This document shows positions 33,026 to 44,369 of a DNA stretch of 64,000 nt, one piece after another. The position numbers were made by a program, and so were the translations under genes. The notes under the pieces are model-generated. The model was not told the origin of the DNA, did no database searches, and saw only the letters and a program-made list of their open reading frames with translations. Source of the DNA: Cordilura impudica (Eukaryota > Arthropoda > Insecta > Diptera > Scathophagidae); assembly GCA_963682025.1 (NCBI GenBank), contig OY821522.1, forward strand, positions 30,298,701 through 30,362,700, read 5' to 3'. Numbering within the stretch: the stretch's first letter is position 1; the number at the start of each line of letters is the position of its first letter.

Positions 33026-35444
33026 TGTGACGGTGATCAGATTTGCTCTTCACTGTAGCCATAGAATTCTGGTATATGCCGAAATAAGAAAAAAAAAAAT
33101 ATAACCTTGATCTTGAAATTATTTTCAAGTTCATGTACATGTAAACAACACCTTATATGGTAATATGTTGATGGCAAAATTTTTTTGGGCTCTATTTTTG
33201 CAAACTGATTTATGGCGCGAGTTTTTTTTCAGTCTCTTCGTTGTTTTATATTAATTCATGATTATTCATGAATGTATGGGTCAACTACAACTTGCAATCC
33301 TTCTCGTTCTCCCACTTGGTTTTCAGCTATTGGTATTAGCTTACCCCTTCATTCACTCAGTAATCCCACTTACTCTCTCTCTCCTTTTAATATGAGTTGG
33401 TATTTTTTTTCGAAAAGAGTGAGATTATGAACGAATGTCTGTATATCTATGTGTATTATGGATAACGAGATGAAATGTTACATAATGACATACATAGGCT
33501 ATTCAATGAGTGGTTGAGCGTATTAATACAAAACAGGTTTTATTTTTTTTGGTTGCGAGTAAGGAAAGAAGAAGTTGGTATAATTAGGTCGTTATGAAGA
33601 TGACGCAAACATTTAAATTCATTGAAGTTTGGGTAATCAGATGGATCGGTCATAAGAACAAAAACTAATCGGAAAATGTTTAAAATATTTAAAATAAACG
33701 TAAACATAAGATTTATTTGAAACTTTTTTTTTGTCAAATGTGCTAACTACGCATATAAAACTCTTAATAAAACAAAAGAGTGTAAAATATAATTTGAGTG
33801 TCTGCGCCTTACAAAATTCAATATATTTTAATAAAACTACAGACTAGAAAGTGAAAAAGTTTTTTTTAATATTTGCTGATGAAACCACGAGAAATACATT
33901 TATTTTACAACGGTGTTTATTTCTTAGAAAATAAATCAAATCCCTCCATAGTATTACAATAAACAGTTACTCTCTCTACACACAAGATATTACGGTAAAA
34001 AAAAAAAAAATTAAATACTAAGAAACCAACAATATATATTAATTAGAGAAACTAAAAAAAAAAAAAAAACCCACCAACATTTGCTAGTTGTTTTGTAAAG
34101 AACTCCAACTGAATATCAGCAGGAACCACCACAACCCAGCAAGTACATGGCACCGAACGACTCCACGGCCATATAACTCCAGCTACAAGGCGGTAACTAC
34201 GCAGTTTATATTATTAGATTGTTGTCTCTAAATAATCTTTAATTAAAATTTGTAAGAAATACTACTATTGAAATTAAAATAACATGGAAATTAAAATATT
34301 TCTAAAACTACTTTTAAATTAAAATTTGTCTAAATAATAAAATTTGGCTACCTATATTAAAAAAAACTAAAAAGTTTTGTAACATATAAATATTTTTCTA
34401 GAGTTAAAAATTTAATAAAATTTTGCTAAATATAAAATTATTCCACAAATAAAATTTTGCTTAATTTAAACATTTTCTTATATTTAAAATTAAGCCGTTA
34501 TCCTACATTACATATTTTCTAGAGTTAAAAATTTTCCTAATTAATAAATATTTTCTAGATTTAAAATTTTGCTAAAATAAAAAGTTAAAACTTGTCGTAA
34601 TATATAAATATATGAAATTGAGCTAAATTTCCTAATTTTAAAATTTGTTTACAACTATATTAAACGGCAAATCTCCTACAATCACAATTTTACCGTGAAC
34701 TTAAACTATAATAATCTACTTTTTCTTAACATAAAAATTTTGTTGCTAGAAATTAAAAGATTTCCAAAAATTAAATTTTTAAAATTAAAATTGTGCAAAA
34801 ATTAAAATTGAGCTAAAATTAAAAATTATAATAAGAAATATAATTTGACTAAAAATTTAAATTTTGTTAAAAATAAAAATTGTTGCTAAAATTTTCCTAA
34901 AACAAAATTTTGCTAAAATTTAAAAATTCTCCTAAAATTAAAATTAAGCTAAATTTAAAATTTTTCCTAAAATTAAAAATTTGCCTAAAATTAAAATTTT
35001 GCTAAGCATAAAATTTTGCTAAAAATAAAAATTGGCTAAAAATTTACAATGTTACGAAAAATAATTTAAAATTATAACCTTAAAATGAAGGTTAAATAAA
35101 TTTTTTTATAAACCCAATGTAGAAAACCAAACCAAATCAAACTCTTTTATTGCAGTGGGTTACCTCCAATTAAGACGGAATATCAGGTAACATGGTAGGG
35201 AGGGCAAAAAGGGGCATAACAGCTAGTCCCCACCGGAAAGTAAGTATGCCATCCATCCATCCTTTAGATTCCGTTTTTGACAGTGTTTTTTTGTAAATCG
35301 CACGTGAACATCTGTAGTGCGGTTTCCCTGGGCCTGAGCAAGACCCCACCCATCCGGTGAGCTAGGCCCCTTCGCAAGCACGTGCGACCAGCAAAGGCTC
35401 AGGGAAACTGGAAGCGGAAATTCCACCACCGCCGCACCATTACA
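33026..35444 (+). repeat. 3' LTR of the Ty3/gypsy element
   Basis: 2,419 bp from TGTGACGG to CACCATTACA. Beyond the shared CTCAGGG it has about 45 bp (AAACTGGAAGCGG and following) that the left LTR lacks. ATATAT follows. No clean polypurine tract is visible before 33026. Confidence 0.85.
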
Positions 35445-35559
35445 ATATATATATTGTTTTTTAAATTTGTTTGTCCTTCAATTTTGTATTGTTAGTTGTT
35501 TTTTTTTTCAAATTATAGTTTTAAATTTTTCTTCTTGTTAAATTTTGTATTTTAAATTA

Positions 35560-35851
35560 TTTCATTAATTTTGGAATTGTTCCATGGCCATAGTATTAAA
35601 TATTTGGCTTATTTCGTTCAAAGCTAGCTCATTTATCTTAAATTATGCATTTTTAATGATGTCAGTTTCTCCAAAGTCAACGTTGTGCTCGATGGATTTT
35701 CGCTGCATCTTGCAATAATTTCATTATTTATTATTTTTATTAAATGTTCTTTGAAACTTTTGTGTATTACAAACTTAGGTTTGTTATTTTCGTCAAATCC
35801 GATATTGTAAGAATTTGTTTCGAATATATAAGTTTGTTTTTTATCATTTCT
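35560..35851 (-). pseudogene. Unrecognised coding fragment flanking the Ty3 element
   Basis: On the minus strand a 72-codon frame runs from 35851 to a TAA at 35633 (DKKQTYIFETNSYNIGFDEN, then KPKFVIHKSF). The neighbouring frame continues with INELALNEISQIFN to about 35565. The composition looks protein-coding, with no recognised domain. It is probably the part of the older host element on this side of the insertion; the other part is at 18367-18650. Confidence 0.4.
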
Positions 35852-35940
35852 TTAAAATTCTTTTTATTTCTTTGATGTCAGTTTCTCCAAGGTCAGCTTT
35901 GTGATCGATGGATTATCGCTGCATTTTGAAATAATTGAAT
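35658..35940. repeat. ~217-bp tandem duplication
   Basis: GATGTCAGTTTCTCCAAGGTCA, then TCGATGGATT and CGCTGCAT, occurs at about 35658 and again at about 35875. The second copy carries an extra stop in the minus-strand frame, so it decayed after the duplication. Confidence 0.7.
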
Positions 35941-36963
35941 TATCTTTAAAATTAAGTGAATAAAATTGAATTGTATTTAAATTGGTTTTGTTACGTAAAT
36001 CTGATAAGGACGTACAGTTCCAGAAAAAAAAGGTTCACGAAGCCTTCGTTCGGACATGCATTCTGTGTAATGTCAGGGTTATTTAAAACAGCTAATCTTT
36101 TTTTTTTGTTATATCAGGGTTATTTAAATCAGGTAATATATTTGTAATATCAGGGTTCTTTAAATCAGATAATATTTTTTGTAATATCAGCGATATTTGT
36201 CTTAATCAGTTGTTTTTGTAATTGTCATTTCTGTTATAATTTGATTTGGAAAATGTTTCTTATAAATCTTCAACTCGAAATTTTAGGTGTACTTAATGAA
36301 TGTTTTTCTATTTTCTTCTTCGAAATAATTGCGTGTAATTTTAAATATTTGCTTGCTTTTGTTTGTCATGTCAAATTACCTTCCTGCCAATCTTGATCGA
36401 TACATTTATTTTTTCTATAATTACTCTCAATTCTTTATGTAATATTTTAGATTATATCTTAAGATTGTTGTTTTCTTTATTTTTAAAAGCTTCAATAAAT
36501 TTTCTACGCTCTCCTCTAAATATACCAGTCTTTATATATATATTTTTTTTTTCATAAACTCAATTTTTACTTTTCTTTATGTTAAACTTTAGTTTTTTAA
36601 ACTCGTCTATATATTCCTTCATAAAATTGTATTTACCGAATATAATAATTTTCAAATTAAAATATTAAGTTAATTAAATTTTAAACAATAATTTTTTTTT
36701 ATTTCAATAATAAAGATTTTTTCTTTTTTTTTTGTGTATTTCATTTTCACATAAAAAGAATATTAAGTTAATTTAATCATAAAATTGTTAAATAAAAATG
36801 TTTAATTTCCTTTCAAAATTTTTCAAGTGTATTTATTAAACTTGGCATCACTGTGCGCTTACTGGTTATCATAAAAAAAATCTATGTATTTTGTGATTTA
36901 TCGCTTTGTCAGCTGTTTAGTTTATTCTGTGTGTTTCTTAAATTTTGTTTGTAGTGTTTTTAT
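35941..36963. other. AT-rich DNA with short TAATATCAGGGTT repeats
   Basis: The words TAATGTCAGGGTTATTTAAA, TATATCAGGGTTATTTAAAT and TAATATCAGGGTTCTTTAAA occur in tandem near 36070-36170. No gene is recognised. The rest is homopolymer-rich. Confidence 0.5.
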
Positions 36964-37480
36964 TATACCCTCCACACGTCATTGGCAGAGGGTATATATA
37001 GGTTTGTCATTCCATTTGTAACGCATCGAAAAACTAATTTCCGACCCCATAAAGTATATATATTCCTAATCCTTATCACAGCTCGAGTCGATATAGCGAT
37101 GTCCGTCTGCCCGTCTGTCTGTTGAAATCACGCTCATTCACAAAAAAACCCATTTAGCTGGGTAAGGTTACAATAATATCATTTGCCGTAATTCCCAGCA
37201 GGTCGGTATTTAAAATGGGGTAAATCGGGCAGCATTGTGCTTAGATACGAGCAAAAATATGTAGATACCACTAAAAAAAACATAAAACCCAGTGTGTTTG
37301 TTGTAATATTTTAGTGGTTGAACATAATAGTTGTACAAAAACAACAACAACAGGCCAAAAAAAGCCACAAAAAATAGCTGTGTTAGTAGTATTGCCACAT
37401 ATTATTTTTATCGTTATCACGATATAATAAAAAAAAATCGCCAATGTGAAAGAATATACGTATATAATCCCTAATGAAAA
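36964..37480 (+). mobile_element. Family B terminal-hairpin element, copy 1 (5' part)
   Basis: Family B begins TATACCCTCCAC...CAGAGGGTATATATA (a hairpin), then GTTTGTCATTCC, a CCCCATAAAGTATATATATTC block and a GATGTCCGTCTG core. This copy has the CACACGTCATTGGC loop and ends in a short GGAAAATGAAAA simple tract. It corresponds closely to copy 3 at 58213, including the AATCGCCAATRTGAAAGAA segment near 37430. Confidence 0.75.
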
Positions 37481-37633
37481 TTGAAAAATGAACAATGGAA
37501 AATGAAAAACGAAAACTGAAAGATGAAAATGGAAAATGAAAAATTCAAAATTACTGGCTAATTCAAATAAAAGAAATATTTTCAATTTTGCTCTTTTTTT
37601 AATATTAATATCTGGAAATATCTGCAGATTGAA

Positions 37634-38032
37634 AAAGTTGTAAATACTTTTATTGTTGTATAACAAATGATGTATGCTAACATATATTTGCAAAAATACG
37701 AAAAATACACAAGAATACAAAAATATGCAACCCTGTTCAATCTATATAACTCTAAAATGGTGCAAATATTTTCACCTCACATCACAAACAATATTTTTGA
37801 CAGAAGCCATTTCATTTTTAAGCCGCTAAGTGCAGAAAATCGGAATTTAATTTTGGGTCAATCTGAACGTCGTCGTTTTTAATAAGGCTGCCTATGCTTT
37901 GACTGAAGTACTCAGTGTCATCGCGTGCATTGGTGAAAAATTGGATGAACTTGAAGATGGAAACAGCGGAAAAGTGGTTGCCGCCGAAATGGCTACTTAT
38001 TCAGAGACCATTAAGGACTGCAATATTGGTAC
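37634..38032 (+). pseudogene. TPI pseudogene unit, copy 1
   Basis: About 200 bp of upstream sequence shared with copy 2 (TTGTATAACAAATGATGTAT, later AAGCCGCTAAGTGCAGAAAATC) leads into triosephosphate isomerase coding relics from about 37849. These include ILGQSERR, then after a frameshift ALTEVLSVIACIGEKLDE and a final KDCNIGTGK-like end. The first ~90 codons and the segment before IGTGK are deleted. TPI is a glycolytic enzyme; ACIGE is the conserved segment before its catalytic Glu loop. No introns are visible. The unit is cut by the gypsy fragment that starts here and seems to resume at about 41885. Confidence 0.75.
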
Positions 38033-39701
38033 TGGTAAAAACATTATCCAATATGTTGCGTGACGTAGTCGTCCCTCCTTCTAATGATGACGGTAGGGTT
38101 GAGAGTGGTGAAGTAACTGGAAAAGATTTCACTGTGGAAAATAAATTAGACATTTCAGAATGTGAATTAGAACAATTTTCTAACAAATATCGTGCAGTTT
38201 GATGAATATCAACATATTCTGAATTCATTTTTGAAATTCGAAGTTGATTCTTATGCCTTCTTATAGTTTTGTCACCAATTTTAACAAGGTACATTACATT
38301 CCCAAGACGTTTCACAATAGTTCCACGTAACCATTTTTCTCCCGTCCCAAAATTCTTGCATATGACAATATCGTTAATCTTAAAATATTTCTGAACTGGC
38401 GAAGCATTAAAATCGTTACTTGACGGAGTAAATGAAGGATTTAACAGTGACAATAAATTACGAGGTTGGCGTCCATGAATAATTTCAGCCGGAGATTTAC
38501 CATCTTTATTAGGAGTCGATCTGTAAGTAGTGAGATACGCTAAAACTGAAGTTTCCAAATCATTGCCGCTAGCTAATTGTTTATTTAAACAGGTTTTAAA
38601 TGAATGAACAAATCTTTCAGCTTGCCCATTAGATGCTGGATGAAATGGGGCAGTGGTTAAATGTTTAATTCCATTGATTTCACAGAATCGGTTAAATTCT
38701 TTTGACGTGAATGCTGTTCCGTTGTCCGTGACAATCGATTCAGGCGAACCTTCAATAGCAAATATGCTTTGTAAAGATTTAATGGTAGAAGCGGATGTGG
38801 CATTTCTGGTTTTTATTATGTACGGAAACTGCGAATATGAATCGACCACTATTAACCACATAAAATCTTTAAAAAGATCTGCATAATCCAAATGTATTCG
38901 CTGCCAAGGGGATGTAGATACTGGCCAAGAAGAAAATTGTTTTGGTGGATCAGAACTGTATACATTGCAGGCATGACACGATGAAGCTATTTTAACAATG
39001 TCATCGTCAATATTTGGCCACCAACAATAACGTCTACTTAATTGTTTCATACGAACAATTCCCCAATGACCTTGATGTACAAGTTGTAAAACCTTAACTT
39101 TAAGCGATTTTGGAATTACGATACGGTTATACTCTGTTTGTAGGATTAAGACTCCATTACTTTGTGTTAACTTTAAACGGTGGCGGAAATAAGGTATCAA
39201 TTCCTTGTCCATTACTTGGTCAGGCCAACCATTCATTACATAATAATATACTTTACGTAAAATTTCATCTCTCTTTGAAAATTCAGCAACTTGTCTTGAA
39301 TTCAGTGGAAAATTATCTATATGTTCGTCCATATGAATATCATTTATCTCGATGGACTGATCAAAATCTGAATCTCCTTTGTGAGGAAGCCTAGATAAGG
39401 CGTCCGCATTACCATGTTGCTTGGTATTTTTATACTGAATTTCATATGAGTATCCTGACAGTGTTAAAGCCCACCTTTGTAGTCTATGTGCTGTTGTACT
39501 ATGAATTCCTTTAGCCGCATTAAATATCGATACGAGTGGCTTATGATCAGTGATCAAAATAAATTTACGACCATATAAATAGTCATGAAATTTTCGAACA
39601 CCAAAAATAATAGAAAGAGCTCCCTTTTTCGATCTGACTGTAATTTTTCTGATTATCTGATAAAGTCTTTGAGGTATATGCAATTGGTCGTTCTGAACCA
39701 T
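38001..39701 (-). pseudogene. Mag-like Ty3/gypsy RNase H and integrase
   Basis: The frame from 39701 covers the second half of RNase H (ITDHKPLVSIFNAAKG, HGNADALSRL), the integrase HHCC region (HQGHWGIVRMKQLSRR, CHACNVY) and the core with HLDYADLFKDFMWL, VTDNGTAFTS and NGQAERFVHS (D, D, E). A GPY/F-like C-terminal segment with YLVKIGDKTIRRHKNQLR follows. Its last ~12 codons read through into antisense TPI sequence. The overlap with the upstream frame near 39600-39700 marks a frameshift in RNase H. It resembles the K02A2.6-type pol genes of the Mag lineage. Confidence 0.85.
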
Positions 39702-41690
39702 CAGGAAATATGTGCGAAATTACGGCTCCAATACCATATGAAGATGCATCCGTAGCTAAGACTAATGGCAAATTCTCGTCAAAATGTGCAAGCTGTGCTA
39801 ACTCTATCAGTTGCCTTTTTAATTCAATGAAAGCACGTTCTTGTTCATCACCCCAAAAAAATTTTTGATTTTTCTTACGAAGCAAATTAAGAGGACCACA
39901 GACAGATGAATAATTTTTTATAAAAGAGCAATAATAGTTGACTTTTCCCATAAAAGATTGAAGTTCCACTATATTCTTTGGGCGTGGTAGATTTTTAATA
40001 GCTTCAGTTCCTGACTCTGAAGGATATATACCAGAATTACTAATGACATGTCCCAAATATTCAATTTTTCTTTGTAAAAAGGAACAATTTGAAAACTTAC
40101 AACGAAGGCCACTAGCACTTAATCTTTGAAACAATAAACGTAGATTATATAGGTGTTCTTCTTCAGTTTCACCAGTACATATAATATCATCTAAGTAATT
40201 TACACATCCAGGAATTCCACTGATTGTTTGCTCAATTAATCGTTGAAAAATAGCTGGTGCGCTAGCTACACCAAATGGCAATCTTTCGTACTGAAAAAGT
40301 CCCAACGGGGTATTTACTACAAGAAGGGGTTTCGACTCATCATCCATTTCTATTTGTAGATACGCATCTGACAAATCTATCTTAGAAAACAATTTACCTT
40401 TTTTAAGTTTGTGAAAAAGGTCACGAATTCGTGGAATTGGATACTGCTCTATATCCATTTGTGGATTAATAGTCACTTTGAAATCTGCGCACACACGAAT
40501 TTTGTTGTTAGGTTTGGGGACAATAACTAGTGGTGATGCCCATTGGCTATAATTTACAGGTTTCCATATACCTAACTCGATTAATCGTTCTGCTTCTTTC
40601 TTAAACGAGTCATGAATAGAATATGGTATGAGTCTGGGTTTAAAAAATTTTGGTCTAGCATCAGGTTTCATGTAAATATGGGCCTTCATAGTAGTACATA
40701 AACCTAGCTCATTTGAAAATAATTCCTTAAATTCGTTACAAATAGTCTTCAACCCAGAATTTTCTTCTACTCTGAAAATCTGAACTATCTTGAATTCATC
40801 ATACCAATTTAAACCGAATATATTACAACATTCGTTAGAATTTGCAACGATTAATTCTAAACGTCTATGTTCGTCTTGTATATCAACATCAACTTCCAAT
40901 GAACCCAAAACAGGAATTTGAGCATTTCCATAACCGAACAGTCTAACTGTTGTTGGTTTTAGAATTGGACTATTTAAGGATTTGTAGCTATCCAGACCAA
41001 TAACTGAGCGCATAGCTCCAGTATCAAATTGAAATTTCATATCTTGATTATTTATTTTAATATCTATTATCATTTTGTTCCCTGATCTAGAAATAACATT
41101 GTCATTGGCATCACATGATAAAATTTCATTATCATCTTGTACTGAATTTACTTGACTTTTAGAAATAGATTTTGATTTACATACCGGAGCGATGTGTCCT
41201 ATCTTCTTGCAAATGAAACATTGCGCTTTTAAATACTTGCATGAACTCTTATCATGTTTCTTGAAACAACCACTACATGCTGGCCATTGAAGTTTTGGTT
41301 CTTGATAATTCTGCTGATGTTGGTGCTTTTGATGATTCCGTTGTTGGTGCTTTTTATGATTATGTTGCTGATTCTGTTGTCGGCTATGCTTTCTGGAATA
41401 TTGCTTTACAACGAAAACTTCACTATCGTTGGCTTGTTTAGATTTGATACTGCTAGCCGTATTTTGTGTAGCTTCAAATGTTTCTGCAATCTGTAAAACT
41501 TCTTTCAATGTTGGTTCATCTTTATGTAAAGCTGCAGTTCTCACCGGCTCATCAGGCGTATACAAAATTAAAATATCACGAATTAGTTCATCGGCAAATT
41601 CATTACAACAATTTTCTTTTTTACATACAAAATTGCATTCCCTGAGGAAATGATATGTTTTATCAAAGTGTTTTACTGTACTTACTATTT
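39583..41690 (-). pseudogene. Mag-like Ty3/gypsy Gag end, protease and reverse transcriptase
   Basis: Homology begins near 41690 with the C-terminal part of Gag; an upstream TAA and loss of similarity show 5' truncation. A His/Gln-rich linker (about 41290-41400) is followed by zinc knuckles (CSGCFKKHDKSSC, CFICKKIGHIAPVC), the protease site FQFDTGAMRSVIG and reverse transcriptase with FSKIDLSDAYLQI, LPFGVASAPAIFQR and YLDDIICTG. The RNase H start (LATDASSYGIGAV) leads to a frameshift at about 39640. Catalytic residues are intact in the surviving part. No LTR flanks either end, so this is a truncated internal fragment of about 3.7 kb. Confidence 0.85.
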
Positions 41691-41884
41691 ATAATTTGAA
41701 ATCATGATAACATTGAATATTGAGTATTTGAAAATTTTCTAAAATTGTTAATTTTATTCAGTCTTCATTTTGTCTTCAATAAATTGAAATCATTTTGCTT
41801 TTATATAAAAACATATTACATTGCATTATTATATAAAAATAAAAAACATAAATATTGCAATATTAGTATTAAAGTTAATTGTAA

Positions 41885-42130
41885 TTATTTAATTATCTGC
41901 CCAGAAAAATATTGTAAAATATTTTTATTGGAAGACGACAAATTATAAATTTATGTTAAGATGACAAATCCAAGAAATTGAGAAAAACATCACTTTTTAC
42001 TAATAAATACAAACTCAACAGTATAAGCAATTTAGTCAGTCCAGGGGTATGCGAGCTAAACTGAGAAACATTGGGTCATCGGTTCGTGGTCCGGGTTTGC
42101 CGTATTTTTTTTATTTGATACTACATGCCA
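41885..42130 (+). repeat. Downstream part of TPI unit copy 1 with tRNA-like head
   Basis: CTGCCCAGAAAAATATTGTAA at 41898 matches CGCCCAGAAAGATATTGTAA at 55731, and similarity continues for ~200 bp. It ends in a tRNA-like segment (TAGTCAGTCCAGGGG as A box, CGGTTCGTGGTCC as B box) at about 42032-42095. This continuity across the gypsy fragment indicates that the fragment interrupted a pre-existing unit. Confidence 0.6.
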
Positions 42131-42359
42131 TATGTTCACTACAATTAAAAAAAAATGACAAAGATGCGTCAAATAATAGAATACATACATATGTATAAGG
42201 AAATTAAAATGCATATTTTTTTAATTTGTTCTATCTATCCAGTAACCTATTTTATATAAATACGAGTATATGTATGTAGTAATTATAATTATATTTAGTT
42301 ATATATATTACAGGTAAGTGCTCTTAATATTCACCCATATTCTGTAAGTCATCGTCGTC
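42131..42359. other. AT-rich spacer
   Basis: No gene or repeat structure is recognised. Confidence 0.4.
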
Positions 42360-42458
42360 GTCACTTTGAAGTCATCACATTGAGTCGACTCGACCCTAAA
42401 TTGATATATTCTAAAAGTATCAATTTAGCGTTGAGTCCACTCAAAGTGATGACCACAG
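42360..42458. repeat. Hairpin MITE-like palindrome (~100 bp)
   Basis: TCACTTTGAAGTCATCAC, GAGTCGACTCGACC and CTAAATTGATA are mirrored by TATCAATTTAG, GTTGAGTCCACTC and AAAGTGATGACC, leaving a loop of about 11 bases. The arms are imperfect (several mismatches). Confidence 0.7.
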
Positions 42459-42647
42459 CCTAACACAGTCGTGACAACTTGACAGCTGTCAAAAAAGTAA
42501 GCACGAACCGTATGGCTTTGTTTACCTTTTTTTCTTAGAATTGCTACAAGGACTTTGAGAAAGAGATTAAAAAATAAAATATACAAAATATAATGTGTGC
42601 AAGTGAACAGCTACACATGTTTGCAACCAGAATAAAAAACAATAATA

Positions 42648-43400
42648 ATGGAAAAAATAGTGAGTATTTGCTATTATAATAAACATTTAAAAAACATTAA
42701 TAATATCGTATTTTCTGTTTTGATATAAAAATATAAAAGGTGAATATTAAAACCCATAGCTTGTGATTTGTTTTAAGTAAGACAATTACATTCAAGACTA
42801 CTCAAGCCAGGGCCGAAGGCTGGCACAACAAAAGGCGGCCAAGAAGGAAGAAGCAAAATAACGATGATGAACAATATGAAGATGAGATGCTGGATAATGT
42901 AGCCGACATGTTGGATGGAGAAGTGTCGAAATTTTTGCAGTCGAAAAGAGGCACAAAACAACGAAAAGTAAACATGCTGCTGGTGATGATGAAAGTAAAC
43001 ATGATATTAAGAATTGTTTCCGTTTTGTGTTTGCCAATGATAAAAAGCTAGACATGACTCTTTTCATAAGATGTACGTCGCATTAATCATTTAATCAACG
43101 CCAAAAACAACAATTTCAACTTGGTATGTATTTATAACTTGTTTGTGGGCTTTGAAGATAAAAAATGTTAATGTAGATGCAGAGAAAGAAAATGAATTGA
43201 AACAAAAGAAGTTGGAGGCTCATCGTCAACGTTTGATGAGTTTATCGAAAAAGGAACGCAAACAACATATAAAGTTGACTGAGTTGAAAAAGGAGTTGGA
43301 TGAGACAAAACCCAATTCTAGGGTTTCGAGTGACATTTTGGAGGGTTTTGCTGATGGTTGTAAAAATTTGTTTTAAGTAAGACAATTACATACAATACTA
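42648..43400 (+). pseudogene. Lysine-rich pseudogene of unknown origin, possibly nucleolar-protein derived
   Basis: A frame from about 42776 reads a basic stretch (KTTQARAEGWHNKRRPRRKK) then an acidic helix (DEQYEDEMLDNVADMLDGEV) and KFLQSKRGTKQRK. A frameshift near 42970 leads to FRFVFANDKKLDMTLF. After ~70 non-coding bases a second frame (43143-43373) gives a Lys/Glu helix (LEAHRQRLMSLSKKERKQ) ending DILEGFADGCKNLF. The alternation of basic and acidic helices recalls nucleolar ribosome-assembly proteins, but I cannot name a family. ATGGAAAAAATAGTGAGT at 42648 could be a former exon start with splice donor. The two parts may be separate exons or rearranged pieces. Confidence 0.4.
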
Positions 43401-44280
43401 CTCAACCCAGTGCCGAAAGGAAGGAATCACAAATTACTATAGCTATGCTAACCATTGGTCCAGTTGCTGGTGACGAAACTTTTCGCAAGTTGAATTGTGG
43501 TATTGTATTATTGCTTTTGATTATGACTGGCATGTAGAGTGCGTGTCAGTGCTTCTCATCGTAATTTGTCTGGAAATAATATTCCCATCGCATTGGGTAC
43601 TATACCGTTAGCTTCATAAATAAAACATTAATTTTCTACTTTTTTATTCCTATAAGTAGACGGACTTGTACACCTTGCAATGAAGTTAATGGGGGATTCA
43701 ATTTTGATGAAAGTAAACAATAGAAGCAACCAAATAAATACGAATAGAAAAAATGTAAGTTGGTGCAATTGGCGGTATGGTCAGAGTGGAGTTATGTTTT
43801 TAATTTAATAAAATATGTGAATTATATTTTAAACAGCTCGAAAGCGAATAAATCTTAGTAGGAGAGAACGACCAACCATTAGAAGAAATGGTAGCGCAAC
43901 CTACATATTCCACAAAAGCCCATCAATCCTTAATTAAAAAAATTTTAATATATAATAGAAGTATGAAATAAAAAATGTATTAGTAGATTTCCACCGTTTT
44001 TAAACATGATGTCCCCAAAATGATGACAATGTATGCTCAGTTTATGAAAAGTAATATATAGTAGATGGCTTAAAACGCGTAAAGAAAGTCGAAAGTAAAG
44101 CCAAAATTACAAATGGCTAAAGTTAAACCTCTAACTACAACATTAATTCCTTTTTATTGCTTTAATTTAAAACTAGCATTTAATGTAAGTTTTTAATTAT
44201 CTCTGTATCCATGAAAAAATAAAACGAAAGTACGGGCATTTATTTCAAAACTAAAACAAAAGAATGGTTTATTTGAAAAA
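43374..44280. other. AT-rich DNA with a repeated AAGTAAGACAATTACAT block
   Basis: TTTTAAGTAAGACAATTACAT followed by ACTACTCAA, CCAG and GCCGAAGG occurs at 42772 and again at 43372, 600 bp apart, suggesting a partial duplication of the pseudogene. The rest (43430-44280) shows no recognised gene. Confidence 0.45.
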
Positions 44281-44369
44281 CTTATTTGATGCTTTCACAT
44301 AATGAAATGTATATATTTTGAATTCTTCGATCTACATAACTACACAACATATGTAGATTAAAATATAAA

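Larger units (their letters stand above)
18659..35444 (+). mobile_element. Ty3/gypsy retrotransposon with ~2.4-kb LTRs (Ulysses/Osvaldo-like), carrying a nested BEL element
   Basis: The two LTRs (18659 and 33026 onward) align nearly base for base over 2.3 kb. LTRs of this length with gypsy-type pol recall Ulysses and Osvaldo of Drosophila. ATATAT precedes the left LTR and follows the right LTR after TTACA, fitting a short target duplication, but the sequence is too simple to be decisive. Without the BEL insertion the element would be about 8.2 kb. Most of gag, about 70-80 codons of the reverse transcriptase fingers and the last ~45 bp of the left LTR are missing. It is defective. Confidence 0.85.

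Noticed and set aside
37915..38202. 95-codon plus-strand frame as an intact gene
   Set aside because: Its first part is frame-shifted TPI pseudogene and its second part is antisense to the gypsy integrase end.
41254..41653. Leu/Met-rich plus-strand frames as membrane proteins
   Set aside because: They are antisense to the His/Gln-rich Gag linker of the Mag-like element.
42798..43067. Minus-strand Ser/Leu-rich open frames over the lysine-rich pseudogene
   Set aside because: They are antisense shadows of the charged coding relic on the plus strand; three overlapping frames in the same place argue for composition.
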